Below are positions 38,300 to 52,121 of a stretch of DNA of 64,000 nucleotides, piece after piece (position 1 is the first letter of the stretch; the number at the start of each line of letters is the position of its first letter). The translations under genes were made by a program, and so were the position numbers. Where the stretch lies: positions 88,954,542 through 89,018,541 of the forward strand of contig OV050032.1 of NCBI GenBank assembly GCA_920105625.2. Direction: 5' to 3'. The notes under the pieces are model-generated. The model made no database searches. It was not told the DNA's origin and was given only the letters and a program-made list of their open reading frames with translations. This DNA is from Clusia tigrina (taxonomy: Eukaryota; Arthropoda; Insecta; Diptera; Clusiidae).

Positions 38300-39662
38300 C
38301 TCGAGCCTCTTGTCAATTTAAGTTGTCGCTCAAAGCTATGCTACCCTTGAGCCCCAATTCAAACACTGATAAAACTTCAAATGCCCCTAACTTCTATGCG
38401 GTGCGTCATACACCTATCAAAGTTTGCAACAATCAAATGCTTGTAACTTTTTACTGGAGCGTCATAAAATTTTGAAATTTTGTGACAATATACTACTCGA
38501 GCCTCTTGCCAATTTAATCTATCGCTCAAAGCTATGCTACCCTTGAGTCCCAAATCAAACACTGATAAAACTTCAAATGGCCCTAACTTCTATACGGTAC
38601 GTCCTACACCTATCAAAGTTTGCAACATACAAATGCTTGCAACTTTTTACTGGAGCGTCATAAAACCTTGAAATTTGGTAACAATAAAGTACTCGAGCCT
38701 CTTGTCAATTTAAGTTATCGCTCAAAGCTATGCTACCCTTGAGTCCCAAATCAAACACTGATAAAACTTCAAATGGCGCTAACTTCTATACGATACGATC
38801 TACACCTATCAAAGTTTGCAACATACAAATGTTTGTAACTTTTTACTGGAGCGTCATAAAACCTTGAAATTTTGTAACAATAAAGTACTCGAGCCTCTTG
38901 TCAATTTAAGTTATCGCTCAAAGCTATGCTACCCTTGAGTCCCAAATCAAACACTGATAAAACTTCAAATGGCGCTAACTTCTATACGATACGATCTACA
39001 CCTATCAAAGTTTGCAACATACAAATGCTTGTAACTTTTTACTGGAGCGTCATAAAACCTTGAAATTTTATAACAATAAAGTACTCGAGCCTCTTGTCAA
39101 TTTAAGCTATCGCTCAAATCTATGCTACCCTTGAGTCTGAAATCAAAAACTTCAAATGGCCCTAACGTCAATACGGTACGTCCTACACCTATCAAAGTTT
39201 GCAACATACAACTGCTTGTAACTTTTTACTGGAGCGTCATAAGACCTTGAAATTTCGTAACAATAAAGTACTCGAGCCTCTTGTCAATTTAAGCTATCGC
39301 TCAAAGCTATGCTATCCTTGAGTCCCAAATCAAACACTGATAAAACTTCAAATTGCCGTAACTTCTATACGGTACGTCCTACACCTATCAAAGTTTGCAA
39401 CATACAAATGCTTGTAACTTTTTACTGGAGCGTCATAAAACCTTGAAATTTTGTAACAAAAAAATACTCGAGCCTCTTGTCAATTTAAGCTATCGCTCAA
39501 AGCTATGCTACCCTTGAGTCCCAAATCAAACACTGATAAAACTTCAAATGGCCCTAAATTCTACACGGTACGGCCTACACCTATCAAAGTTTGCAACATA
39601 CAAATGCTTGTAACTTTTTACTGGAGCGTCATAAAACCTTGAAATTTTGTAACAATAAAGTA
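38300..39662 (+). repeat. 3,911-bp offset block, copy 2
   Basis: Same order and the same GTGACAATATACTACTCG marker before 38496 as before 34585. The 187-bp unit at 39084 has regained CTCGAG where its siblings have CTGGAG. Confidence 0.85.
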
Positions 39663-39858
39663 CTCGAGCCTCTTGTCAATTTAAGCTATCGCTCAAAGCT
39701 ATGCTACCCTTGAGTCCCAAATCAAACACTGATAAAACTTCAAATTGCCCTAACTTCTATACGGTACGTCCTACACCTATCAAAGTTTGCAACATACAAA
39801 TGCTTGTAACTTTTTACTGGAGCGTCATAAAACCTTGAAATTGTGTAACAATAAAGTA

Positions 39859-39928
39859 CTCGAGCCTCTTGTCAATTTAAGCTATCGCTAAAGCTATGCT
39901 ACCCTTGAGTCGTTGTAACAATAAAGTA
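39859..39928 (+). repeat. 70-bp truncated unit
   Basis: Same join as at 393. The following unit (39929) is a hybrid: CAATCGCTCACAGC on the left, CTATCCTTGAATCCC on the right. Confidence 0.95.
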
Positions 39929-42271
39929 CTCGAGCCTCTTGTCAATTTAAGCAATCGCTCACAGCTATGCTATCCTTGAATCCCAAATCAAACACTGAGA
40001 AAATTTCAAATGGCCCTAACTTCTATACGGTACGTCCTACACCTATCAAAGTTTGCAACATACAAATGCTTGTAACTTTTTACTGGAGCGCCATAAAACC
40101 TTAAAATTTTGTAACAATAAAGTACTCGAGCCTTTTGTCAATTTAAGTTATCGCTCAAAGCTATGCTACCCTTGAGTCCCAAATCAAACACTGATAAAGC
40201 TTAAAATGGCCCTAACTTCTATATGGTACGTCCTACACCTATCAAAGTTTGCAACATACAAATGCTTGTAACTTTTTACTGGAGCCTCATAAAACCTTGA
40301 AATTTGGTAACAATAAAGTACTCGAGCCTCTTGTCAATTTAAGTTATCGCTCAAAGCTATGCTACCCTTGAGTCCCAAATCAAACACTGATAAAACTTCA
40401 AATGGCGCTAACTTCTATACGATACGATCTACACCTATCAAAGTTTGCAACATACAAATGCTTGTAACTTTTTACTGGAGCGTCATAAAACCTTGAAATT
40501 TTGTAACAATAAAGTACTCGAGCCTCTTGCCAATTTAATCTATCGCTCAAAGCTATGCTACCCTTGAGTCCCAAATCAAACACTGATAAAACTTCAAATG
40601 GTGCTAACTTCTATACGATACGATCTACACCTATCAAAGTTTGCAACATACAAATGTTTGTAACTTTTTACTGGAGCGTCATAAAACCTTGAAATTTTGT
40701 AACAATAAAGTACTCGAGCCTCTTGCCAATTTAATCTATCGCTCAAAGCTATGCTAACCTTGAGTCCCAAATCAAACACTGATAAAACTTCAAATGGCCC
40801 TAACTTCTATACGGTACGTCCTACACCTATCAAAGTTTGCAACATACAAATGCTTGTAACTTTTTACTGGAGCGTCATAAAACCTCGAAATTTTATAACA
40901 ATAAAGTACTGGAGCCTCTTGTCAATTTAAGCTATCGCTCAAAGCTATGCTACCCTTGAGTCTGAAATCAAAAACTTCAAATGGCCCTAACGTCAATACG
41001 GTTCGTCCTACACCTATCAAAGTTTGCAACATACAACTGCTTGTAACTTTTTACTGGAGCGTCATAAGACCTTGAAATTTCGTAACAATAAAGTACTCGA
41101 GCCTCTTGTCAATTTAAGCTATCGCTCAAAGCTATGCTATCCTTGAGTCCCAAATCAAACACTGATAAAACTTCAAATTGCCTTAACTTCTATACGGTAC
41201 GTCCTACACCTATCAAAGTTTGCAACATACAAATGCTTGTAACTTTTTACTGGAGCGTCATAAAACCTTGACATTTTGTAACAATAAAGTACTCGAGCCT
41301 CTTGTCAATTTAAGCTATCGCTCAAAGCTATGCTACCCTTGAGTCCCAAATCAAACACTGAGAAAACTTCAAATGGCTCTAACTTCTATACGGTACGTCC
41401 TACACTTATCAAAGTTTGCAACATACAAATGCTTGTAACTTTTTACTGGAGCGTCATAAAACCTTGAAATTGTGTGACAATAAAGTACTCGAGCCTCTTG
41501 TCAATTTAAGCTATCGCTCAAAGCTATGCTACCCTTGAGTCCCAAATCAAACACTAATAAAACTTCAAATGGCCCTAACTTCTATACGGTACGGCCTACA
41601 CCTATCAAAGATTGCAACATACAAATGCTTGTAACTTTTTACTGGAGCGTCATAAAACCTTTAAATTTTGTAACAATAAAGTACTCGAGCCTTTTGTCAA
41701 TTTAAGTTATCGCTCAAAGCTATGCTACCCTTGAGTCCCAAATCAAACACTGATAAAACTTAAAATGGCCCTAACTTCTATATGGTACGTCCTACACCTA
41801 TCAAAGTTTGCAACATACAAATGCTTGTAACTTTTTACTGGAGCGTCATAAAACCTTGAAATTTTGTAACAAAAAAGTACTCGAGCCTCTTGTCAATTTA
41901 AGCTATCGCTCAAAGCTATGCTACCCTTGAGTCCCAAATCAAACACTGATAAAACTTCAAATGGCCCTAAATTCTACACGGTACGGCCTACACCTATCAA
42001 AGTTTGCAACATACAAATGCTTGTAACTTTTTACTGGAGCGTCATAAAACCTTGAAATTTTGTAACAATAAAGTACTCGAGCCTCTTGTCAATTTAAGCT
42101 ATCGCTCAAAGCTATGCTACCCTTGAGTCCCAAATCAAACACTGATAAAACTTCAAATGGCCCTAACTTCTATACGGTACGTCCTACACCTATCAAAGTT
42201 TGCAACATACAAATGCTTGTAACTTTTTACTGGAGCGTCATAAAACCTTGAAATTGTGTAACAATAAAGTA

Positions 42272-42341
42272 CTCGAGCCTCTTGTCAATTTAAGCTATCG
42301 CTAAAGCTATGCTACCCTTGAGTCGTTGTAACAATAAAGTA
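42272..42341 (+). repeat. 70-bp truncated unit
   Basis: Same join as at 393; last of the twelve exact 70-bp copies. Confidence 0.95.
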
Positions 42342-43321
42342 CTCGAGCCTCTTGTCAATTTAAGCAATCGCTCACAGCTATGCTACCCTTGAGTCCCAAA
42401 TCAAACACTGATAAAACTTCAAATGGCCCTAACTTCTATACGGTACGTCCTACACCTATCAAAGTTTGCAACATACAAATGCTTGTAACTTTTTACTGGA
42501 GCGTCATAAAACCTTGAAATTTTGGAAAAATAAAGTACTCGAGCCTCTTGTCAATTTAAGTTATCGCTCAAAGCTATACTATCCTTGAATCCCAAATCAA
42601 ACACTGAGAAAATTTCAAATGGCCCTAACTTCTATACGGTACGTCCTACACCTATCAAAGTTTGCAACATACAAATGCTTGTAACTTTTTACTGGAGCGT
42701 CATAAAACCTTAAAATTTTGTAACAATAAAGTACTCGAGCCTTTTGTCAATTTAAGTTATCGCTCAAAGCTATGCTACCCTTGAGTCCCAAATCAAACAC
42801 TGATAAAGCTTAAAATGGCCCTAACTTCTATATGGTACGTCCTACACCTATCAAAGTTTGCAACATACAAATGCTTGTAACTTTTTACTGGAGCGTCATA
42901 AAACCTTGAAATTTGGTAACAATAAAGTACTCGAGCCTCTTGTCAATTTAAGTTATCGCTCAAAGCTATGCTACCCTTGAGTCCCAAATCAAACACTGAT
43001 AAAACTTCAAATGGCGCTAACTTCTATACGATACCATCTACACCTATCAAAGTTTGCAACATACAAATGCTTGTAACTTTTTACTGGAGCGTCATAAAAC
43101 CTTGAAATTTTGTAACAATAAAGTACTCGAGCCTCTTGCCAATTTAATCTATCGCTCAAAGCTATGCTACCCTTGAGTCCCAAATCAAACACTGATAAAA
43201 CTTCAAATGGCGCTAACTTCTATACGATACGATCTACACCTATCAAAGTTTGCAACATACAAATGTTTGTAACTTTTTACTGGAGCGTCATAAAACCTTG
43301 AAATTTTGTAACAATAAAGTA

Positions 43322-43562
43322 CTCGAGCCTCTTGTCAATTTAAGCTATCGCTCAAAGCTATGCTGACCTTGAGTCCCAAATCAAACACTGATAAAACTTC
43401 AAATGGCCCTAACTTCAATACGGTACGTCCTACACCTATCAAAGTTTGCAAGATACAAATCTTTGTAACTTTTTACTCACCTATCAAAGTTTGCAACATA
43501 CAAATGCTTGTAACTTTTTACTGGAGCGTCATAAAACCTTGAAATTTTGTAACAATAAAGTA
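43322..43562 (+). repeat. 241-bp unit with an internal 45-bp duplication
   Basis: The longest single unit. Forty-five extra bases come from a tandem duplication inside sub-repeats A and B (43433-43522). It also reads GCTGACCTTG and AACTTCAATACGG. Confidence 0.93.
43433..43522 (+). repeat. 45-bp tandem duplication inside one unit
   Basis: CACCTATCAAAGTTTGC starts at 43433 and again at 43478, each copy running to TTTTTACT. The first copy has changes not in the second (AAGATACAAATC against AACATACAAATG). Seen once in the window. Confidence 0.93.
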
Positions 43563-43757
43563 CTCGAGCCTCTTGTCAATTTAAGCTATCGCTCAAAGCT
43601 ATGCTACCCTTGAGTCCCAAATCAAACACTGAGAAAACTTCAAATGGCCCTAACTTCTATACGGTACGTCCTACACCTATCAAAGTTTGCAACATACAAA
43701 TGCTTGTTAGTTTTTACTGGACATCATAAAACCTTGAAATTTTGTAACAATAAAGTA
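43563..43757 (+). repeat. 195-bp unit with a rearranged GGAGCG motif
   Basis: ACTGGACATCATAAAACC replaces ACTGGAGCGTCATAAAACC (net one base lost), and TTGTTAGTTTTTAC replaces TTGTAACTTTTTAC. Confidence 0.9.
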
Positions 43758-43953
43758 CTCGAGCCTCTTGTCAATTTAAGCTATCGCTCAAAGCTATGCT
43801 ACCCTTGAGTCCCAAATCAAAAACTGATTAAACTTCAAATGGCCCTAACTTCTATACGGTACGTCCTACACCTATCAAAGTTTGCAACATACAAATGCTT
43901 GTAACTTTTTACTGGAGCGTCATAAAACCTTGAAATTTTATAACAATAAAGTA

Positions 43954-45117
43954 CTGGAGCCTCTTGTCAATTTAAGCTATCGCTCAAAGCTATGCTACCC
44001 TTGAGTCTGAAATCAAAAACTTCAAATGGCCCTAACGTCAATACGGTACGTCCTACACTTATCAAAGTTTGCAACATACAACTGCTTGTAACTTTTTACT
44101 GGAGCGTCATAAGACCTTGAAATTTCGTAACAATAAAGTACTCGAGCCTCTTGTCAATTTAAGCTATCGCTCAAAGCTATGCTATCCTTGAGTCCCAAAT
44201 CAAACACTGATAAAACTTCAAATTGCCTTAACTTCTATACGGTACGTCCTACACCTATCAAAGTTTGCAACATACAAATGCTTGTAACTTTTTACTGGAG
44301 CGTCATAAAACCTTGACATTTTGTAACAATAAAGTACTCGAGCCTCTTGTCAATTTAAGCTATCGCTCAAAGCTATGCTACCCTTGAGTCCCAAATCAAA
44401 CACTGAGAAAACTTCAAATGGCTCTAACTTCTATACGGTACGTCCTACACTTATCAAAGTTTGCAACATACAAATGCTTGTAACTTTTTACTGGAGCGTC
44501 ATAAAACCTTGAAATTGTGTGACAATAAAGTACTCGAGCCTCTTGTCAATTTAAGCTATCGCTCAAAGCTATGCTACCCTTGAGTCCCAAATCAAACACT
44601 AATAAAACTTCAAATGGCCCTAACTTCTATACGGTACGGCCTACACCTATCAAAGATTGCAACATACAAATGCTTGTAACTTTTTACTGGAGCGTCATAA
44701 AACCTTTAAATTTTGTAACAAAGTACTCGAGCCTTTTGTCAATTTAAGTTATCGCTCAAAGCTATGCTACCCTTGAGTCCCAAATCAAACACTGATAAAA
44801 CTTAAAATGGCCCTAACTTCTATATGGTACGTCCTACACCTATCAAAGTTTGCAACATACAAATGCTTGTAACTTTTTACTGGAGCGTCATAAAACCTTG
44901 AAATTTGGTAACAATAAAGTACTCGAGCTTCTTGTCAATTTAAGTTATCGCTCAAAGCTATGCTACCCTTGAGTCCCAAATCAAACATTGATAAAACTTC
45001 AAATGGCGCTAACTTCTATACGATACGATCTACACCTATCAAAGTTTGCAACATACAAATGCTTGTAACTTTTTACTGGAGCGTCATAAAACCTTGAAAT
45101 TTTGTAACAATAAAGTA
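43954..45117 (+). repeat. Six-unit block, copy 1 (2,340-bp offset)
   Basis: From the CTGGAG 187-bp unit through CACTTATC, CTAATAAAAC and CTTAAAATGG units to the AAACATTGATAAAAC unit. It recurs at 46294-47455. The offset shifts to 2,343 after the 193-bp unit at 44533. Confidence 0.87.
44533..44725 (+). repeat. 193-bp unit (3-bp deletion)
   Basis: The tail reads GTAACAAAGTACTCG where others read GTAACAATAAAGTACTCG, so it has lost AATAAA. Its equivalents at 46873 and 62708 are full length. Confidence 0.9.
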
Positions 45118-46293
45118 CTCGAGCCTCTTGCCAATTTAATCTATCGCTCAAAGCTATGCTACCCTTGAGTCCCAAATCAAACACTGATAAAACTTCAAAT
45201 GGCCCTAACTTCTATACGGTACGTCCTACACCTATCAAAGATTGCAACATACAAATGCTTGTAACTTTTTACTGGAGCGTCATAAAACCTTTAAATTTTG
45301 TAACAATAAAGTACTCGAGCCTTTTGTCAATTTAAGTTGTCGCTCAAAGCTATGCTACCCTTGAGCCCCAATTCAAACACTGATAAAACTTCAAATGGCC
45401 CTAACTTCTATACGGTACGTCCTACACCTATCAAAGTTTGCAACATACAAATGCTTGTAACTTTTTACTGGAGCGTCATAAAACCTTGAAATTTTGTAAC
45501 AATAAAGTACTCGAGCCTCTTGCCAATTTAATCTATCGCTCAAAGCTATGCTACCCTTGAGTCCCAAATCAAACACTGATAAAACTTCAAATGGCCCTAA
45601 CTTCTATACGGTACGTCCTACACCTATCAAAGTTTGCAACATACAAATGCTTGCAACTTTTTACTGGAGCGTCATAAAACCTTGAAATTTGGTAACAATA
45701 AAGTACTCGAGCCTCTTGTCAATTTAAGTTATCGCTCAAAGCTATGCTACCCTTGAGTCCCAAATCAAACACTGATAAAACTTCAAATGGCGCTAACTTC
45801 TATACGATACGATCTACACCTATCAAAGTTTGCAACATACAAATGTTTGTAACTTTTTACTGGAGCGTCATAAAGCCTTGAAATTTTGTAACAATAAAGT
45901 ACTCGAGCCTCTTGTCAATTTTAGTTATCGCTCAAAGCTATGCTACCCTTGAGTCCCAAATCAAACACTGATAAAACTTCAAATGGCGCTAACTTCTATA
46001 CGATACGATCTACACCTATCAAAGTTTGCAACATACAAATGCTTGTAACTTTTTACTGGAGCGTCATAAAACCTTGAAATTTTGTAACAATAAAGTACTC
46101 GAGCCTCTTGCCAATTTAATCTATCGCTCAAAGCTATGCTACCTTTGAGTCCCAAATCAAACACTGATAAAACTTCAAATGGCGCTAACTTCTATACGAT
46201 ACGATCTACACCTATCAAAGTTTGCAACATACAAATGTTTGTAACTTTTTACTGGAGCGTCATAAAACCTTGAAATTTTATAACAATAAAGTA

Positions 46294-47455
46294 CTGGAGC
46301 CTCTTGTCAATTTAAGCTATCGCTCAAAGCTATGCTACCCTTGAGTCTGAAATCAAAAACTTCAAATGGCCCTAACGTCAATACGGTACGTCCTACACCT
46401 ATCAAAGTTTGCAACATACAACTGCTTGTAACTTTTTACTGGAGCGTCATAAGACCTTGAAATTTCGTAACAATAAAGTACTCGAGCCTCTTGTCAATTT
46501 AAGCTATCGCTCAAAGCTATGCTATCCTTGAGTCCCAAATAAAACACTGATAAAACTTCAAATTGCCTTAACTTCTATACGGTACGTCCTACACCTATCA
46601 AAGTTTGCAACATACAAATGCTTGTAGATTTTTACTGGAGCGTCATAAAACCTTGAAATTTTGTAACAATAAAGTACTCGAGCCTCTTGTCAATTTAATC
46701 TATCGCTCAAAGCTATGCTACCCTTGAGTCCCAAATCAAACACTGAGAAAACTTCAAATGGCTCTAACTTCTATACGGTACGTCCTACACTTATCAAAGT
46801 TTGCAACATACAAATGCTTGTAACTTTTTACTGGAGCGTCATAAAACCTTGAAATTGTGTGACAATAAAGTACTCGAGCCTCTTGTCAATTTAAGCTATC
46901 GCTCAAAGCTATGCTACCCTTGAGTCCCAAATCAAACACTAATAAAACTTCAAATGGCCCTAATTTCTATACGGTACGGCCTACACCTATCAAAGATTGC
47001 AACATACAAATGCTTGTAGCTTTTTACTGGAGCGTCATAAAACCTTTAAATTTTGTAACAATAAATTACTCGAGCCTTTTGTCAATTTAAGTTATCGCTC
47101 AAAGCTATGCTACCCTTGAGTCCCAAATCAAACACTGATAAAACTTAAAATGGCCCTAACTTCTATATGGTACGTCCTACACCTATCAAAGTTTGCAACA
47201 TACAAATGCTTGTAACTTTTTACTGGAGCGTCATAAAACCTTGAAATTTGGTAACAATAAAGTACTCGAGCCTCTTGTCAATTTAAGTTATCGCTCAAAG
47301 CTATGCTACCCTTGAGTCCCAAATCAAACATTGATAAAACTTCAAATGGCGCTAACTGCTATACGATACGATCTACACCTATCAAAGTTTGCAACATACA
47401 AATGCTTGTAACTTTTTACTGGTCATAAACCTTGAAATTTTGTAACAATAAAGTA
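46294..47455 (+). repeat. Six-unit block, copy 2 (matches 43954-45117)
   Basis: Same unit order. It carries the rare CTTGTAGATTTTTACTGG and ACAATAAATTACTCGAG markers, which the copies near 54.5 and 62.3 kb share but 43954-45117 lacks. Confidence 0.87.
47265..47455 (+). repeat. 191-bp unit (5-bp deletion)
   Basis: ACTGGTCATAAACC replaces ACTGGAGCGTCATAAAACC, removing the AGCG motif and one A. Marks the 8-kb-spaced blocks. Confidence 0.93.
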
Positions 47456-48622
47456 CTGGAGCCTCTTGTCAATTTAAGCTATCGCTCAAAGCTATGCTAC
47501 CCTTGAGTCTGAAATCAAAAACTTCAAATGGCCCTAGCTTCTATACGATACGATCTACACCTATCAAAGTTTGCAACATACAAATGTTTGTAACTTTTTA
47601 CTGGAGCGTCATAAAACCTTGAAATTTTGTAACAATAAAGTACACGAGCCTCTTGCCAATTTAATCTATCGCTCAAAGCTATGCTACCCTTGAGTCCCAA
47701 ATCAAACACTGATCAAACTTCAAATGGCCCTAACTTCTATACGGTACGTCCTACACCTATCAAAGTTTGCAACATACAAATGCTTGTAACTTTTTACTGG
47801 AGCGTTATAAAACCTTGAAATTTTGTAACAATAAAGTACTCGAGCCTCTTGTCAATTTAAGTTATCGCTCAAAGCTATGCTACCCTTGAGTCCCAAATCA
47901 AACACTGATAAAACTTCAAATGGATCTAACTTATATACGGTACGTCCTACACCTATCAAAGTTTGCAACATACAAATGCTTGTAACTTTTTACTGGAGCG
48001 TCATAAAACCTTGAAATTTTGTAACAATAAAGTACTGGAGCCTCTTGTCAATTTAAGCTATCGCTCAAAGCTATGCTACCCTTGAGTCCCAAATCAAACA
48101 CTAATAAAACTTCAAATGGCCCTAACTTCTATACGGTACGGCCTACACCTATCAAAGATTGCAACATACAAATGCTTGTAACTTTTTACTGGAGCATCAT
48201 AAAACCTTTAAATTTTGTAACAATAAAGTACTCGAGCATTTTGTTAATTTAAGTTATCGCTCAAAGCTATGCTACCCTTGAGTCCCAAATCAAACACTGA
48301 TAAAACTTAAAATGGCCCTAACTTCTATACGGTACGTCCTACACCTATCAAAGTTTGCAACATACAAATGCTTGTAACTTTTTACTGGAGCGTCATAAAA
48401 CCTTGAAATTTGGTAACAATAAAGTACTCGAGCCTCTTGTCAATTTAAGTTATCGCTCAAAGCTATGCTACCCTTGAGTCCCAAATCAAACACTGATAAA
48501 ACTTCAAATGGCCATAACTTCTATACGGTACGTCCTACACCTATCAAAGTTTGCAACATACAAATGCTTGCAACTTTTTACTGGAGCGTCATAAAACCTT
48601 GAAATTTGGTAACAATAAACTA

Positions 48623-49919
48623 CTCGAGCCTCTTGTCAATTTAAGTTATCGCATCCTACACCTATCAAAGTTTGCAACATACAAACGCTTGTAACTTTTT
48701 ACTGGAGCGTCATAAAACCTTGAAATTTTGTAACAATAAAGTACTTGAGCCTCTTGTCGATTTAAGTTATCGCTCAAAGCTATGCCACCTTTGAGTCCCA
48801 AATCAAACACTGATAAAACTTCAAATTGCCGTAACTTCTATATGGTACATCCTACACCTATCAAAGTTTGCAACATACAAACGCTTGCAACTTTTTACTG
48901 GAGCGTCATAAAACCTTGAAATTTTGTAACAATAAAGTACTCGAGCCTCTTGTCGATTTAAGTTATCGCTCAAAACTATGCTACCCTTGAGTCCCAAATC
49001 AAACACTGATAAAACTTCAAATGGCCCTAACTTCTAAACGGTACGTCCTACACCTATCAAAGATTGCAACATACAAATGCTTGTAACTTTTTACTGGAGC
49101 GTCATAAAACATTGAAATTTTGTAACAATAAAGTACTCGAGCCTCTTGTCAATTTATGCTATCGCTCAAAGCTATGCTGCCCTTGAGTCCCAAATCAAAC
49201 ACTGATAAAACTTCAAATGGCCCTAACTTCTATACGGTACGTCCTACACCTATCAAAGTTTGTAACATACAAATGCTTGTAACTTTTTACTGGAGCGTCA
49301 TAAAACCTTGAAATTTTGTAACAATAAAGTACTCGAGCCTCTTGTCAATTTAAGCTATCGCTCAAAGCTATGCTACCCTTGAGTCCCAAATCAAACACTA
49401 ATAAAACTTCAAATGGCCCTAACTTCTATACGGTACGGCCTACACCTATCAAAGATTGCAACATACAAATGCTTGTAACTTTTTTCTGGAGCGTCATAAG
49501 ACCTTTAAATTTTGTAACAATAAAGTACTCGAGCATTTTGTTAATTTAAGTTATCGCTCAAAGCTATGCTACCCTTGAGTCCCAAATCAAACACTGACAA
49601 AACTTAAAATGGCCCTAACTTCTATACGGTACGTCCTACACCTATCAAAGTTTGCAACATACAAATGCTTGTAACTTTTTACTGGAGCGTCATAAAACCT
49701 TGAAATTTGGTAACAATAAAGTACTCGAGCCTCTTGTCAATTTAAGTTATCGCTCAAAGCTATGCTACCCTTGAGTCCCAAATCAAACACTGATAAAACT
49801 TCAAATGGCCCTAACTTCTATACGGTACGTCCTACACCTATCAAAGTTTGCAACATACAAATGCTTGCAACTTTTTACTGGAGCGTCATAAAACCTTGAA
49901 ATTTGGTAACAATAAAGTA
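48623..49919 (+). repeat. 1,297-bp higher-order repeat, copy 1
   Basis: One 121-bp unit (48623-48743) followed by six 196-bp units: CGATTTAAGTT; CAAAACTATGC; a unit with TTTATGCTATC or equivalent; CTAATAAAAC; GAGCATTTTGTTAATTT; and CTTGCAACTTT. The second and third copies follow directly. The 121-bp unit joins TTATCGC to ATCCTACACC, losing 75 bp; the ATCC side fits the GGTACATCC variant of the next unit. Confidence 0.92.
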
Positions 49920-51216
49920 CTCGAGCCTCTTGTCAATTTAAGTTATCGCATCCTACACCTATCAAAGTTTGCAACATACAAACGCTTGTTACTTTTTACT
50001 GGAGCGTCATAAAACCTTGAAATTTTGTAACAATAAAGTACTCGAGCCTCTTGTCGATTTAAGTTATCGCTCAAAGCTATGCTACCTTTGAGTCCCAAAT
50101 CAAACACTGATAAAACTTCAAATTGCCGTAACTTCTATATGGTACATCCTACACCTATCAAAGTTTGCAACATACAAACGCTTGTTACTTTTTACTGGAG
50201 CGTCATAAAACCTTGAAATTTTGTAACAATAAAGTACTCGAGCCTCTTGTCGATTTAAGTTATCGCTCAAAACTATGCTACCCTTGAGTCCCAAATCAAA
50301 CAGTGATAAAACTTCAAATGGCCTTAACTTCTAAACGGTACGTCCTACACCTATCAAAGATTGCAACATACAAATGCTTGTAACTTTTTACTGGAGCGTC
50401 ATAAAACATTGAAATTTTGTAACAATAAAGTACTCGAGCCTCTTGTCAATTTAAGCTATCGCTCAAAGCTATGCTGCCCTTGAGTCCCAAATCAAACACT
50501 GATAAAACTTCAAATGGCCCTAACTTCTATACGGTACGTCCTACACCTATCAAAGTTTGTAACATACAAATGCTTGTAACTTTTTACTGGAGCGTCATAA
50601 AACCTTGAAATTTTGTAACAATAAAGTACTCGAGCCTCTTGTCAATTTAAGCTATCGCTCAAAGCTATGCTACCCTTGAGTCCCAAATCAAACACTAATA
50701 AAACTTCAAATGGCCCTAACTTCTATACGGTACGGCCTACACCTATCAAAGATTGCAACATACAAATGCTTGTAACTTTTTACTGGAGCGTCATAAAACC
50801 TTTAAATTTTGTAACAATAAAGTACTCGAGCATTTTGTTAATTTAAGTTATCGCTCAAAGCTATGCTACCCTTGAGTCCCAAATCAAACACTGACAAAAC
50901 TTAAAATGGCCCTAACTTCTATACGGTACGTCCTACACCTATCAAAGTTTGCAACATACAAATGCTTGTAACTTTTTACTGGAGCGTCATAAAACCTTGA
51001 AATTTGGTAACAATAAAGTACTCGAGCCTCTTGTCAATTTAAGTTATCGCTCAAAGCTATGCTACCCTTGAGTCCCAAATCAAACACTGATAAAACTTCA
51101 AATGGCCCTAACTTCTATACGGTACGTCCTACACCTATCAAAGTTTGCAGCATACAAATGCTTGCAACTTTTTACTGGAGCGTCATAAAACCTTGAAATT
51201 TGGTAACAATAAAGTA
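49920..51216 (+). repeat. 1,297-bp higher-order repeat, copy 2
   Basis: Same seven-unit order; the 121-bp unit is 49920-50040. Private changes include CGCTTGTTACTTTTTAC in the 121-bp unit and the following one. Confidence 0.92.
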
Positions 51217-52121
51217 CTCGAGCCTCTTGTCAATTTAAGTTATCGCATCCTACACCTATCAAAGTTTGCAACATACAAACGCTTGTAACTTTTTACTGGA
51301 GCGTCATAAAACCTTGAAATTTTGTAACAATAAAGTACTCGAGCCTCTTGTCGATTTAAGTTATCGCTCAAAGCTATGCTACCTTTGAGTCCCAAATCAA
51401 ACACTGATAAAACTTCAAATTGCCGTAACTTCTATATGGTACATCCTACACCTATCAAAGTTTGCAACATACAAACGCTTGTAACTTTTTACTGGAGCGT
51501 CATAAAACCTTGAAATTTTGTAACAATAAAGTACTCGAGCCTCTTGTCGATTTAAGTTATCGCTCAAAACTATGCTACCCTTGAGTCCCAAATCAAACAG
51601 TGATAAAACTTCAAATGGCCTTAACTTCTAAACGGTACGTCCTACACCTATCAAAGATTGCAACATACAAATGTTTGTAACTTTTTACTGGAGCGTCATA
51701 AAACATTGAAATTTTGTAACAATAAAGTACTCGAGCCTCTTGTCAATTTAAGCTATCGCTCAAAGCTATGCTACCCTTGAGTCCCAAATCAAACACTGAT
51801 AAAACTTCAAATGGCCCTAACTTCTATACGGTACGTCCTACACCTATCAAAGTTTGTAACATACAAATGCTTGTAACTTTTTACTGGAGCGTCATAAAAC
51901 CTTGAAATTTTGTAACAATAAAGTACTCGAGCCTCTTGTCAATTTAAGCTATCGCTCAAAGCTATGCTACCCTTGAGTCCCAAATTAAACACTTATAAAA
52001 CTTCAAATGGTCCTAACTTCTATACGGTACGTCCTACACCTATCAAAGATTGCAACATACAAATGCTTGTAACTTTTTACTGGAGCGTCATAAAACCTTT
52101 AAATTTTGTAACAATAAAGTA
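51217..52121 (+). repeat. 1,297-bp higher-order repeat, partial copy 3
   Basis: The 121-bp unit 51217-51337 and the next units follow the HOR. At 51926 a new unit type appears (AAATTAAACACTTATAAAAC), ending the regular pattern. Confidence 0.88.

Larger units (their letters stand above)
40125..43953 (+). repeat. Mosaic segment of short copied runs
   Basis: 40125-40908 matches 37320-38103; 40909-41683 matches 30613-31387; 41880-42537 resembles 39467-39928 and 24070-24531; 42538-43321 resembles 35948-36731. No single offset holds for more than about 800 bp. The stretch ends with the two irregular units at 43322 and 43563. Confidence 0.75.
46420..50325 (+). repeat. 3.9-kb block, copy 1 (8,020-bp offset)
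   Basis: Runs from inside the 187-bp unit at 46294 through the 191-bp (47265), CACGAG (47643), GGATCTAAC (47839) and 121-bp (48623, 49920) units. The same order is found at about 54,440-58,345, and its first part again from 62,255 to the window end. Edges fall inside units and are approximate. Confidence 0.9.
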
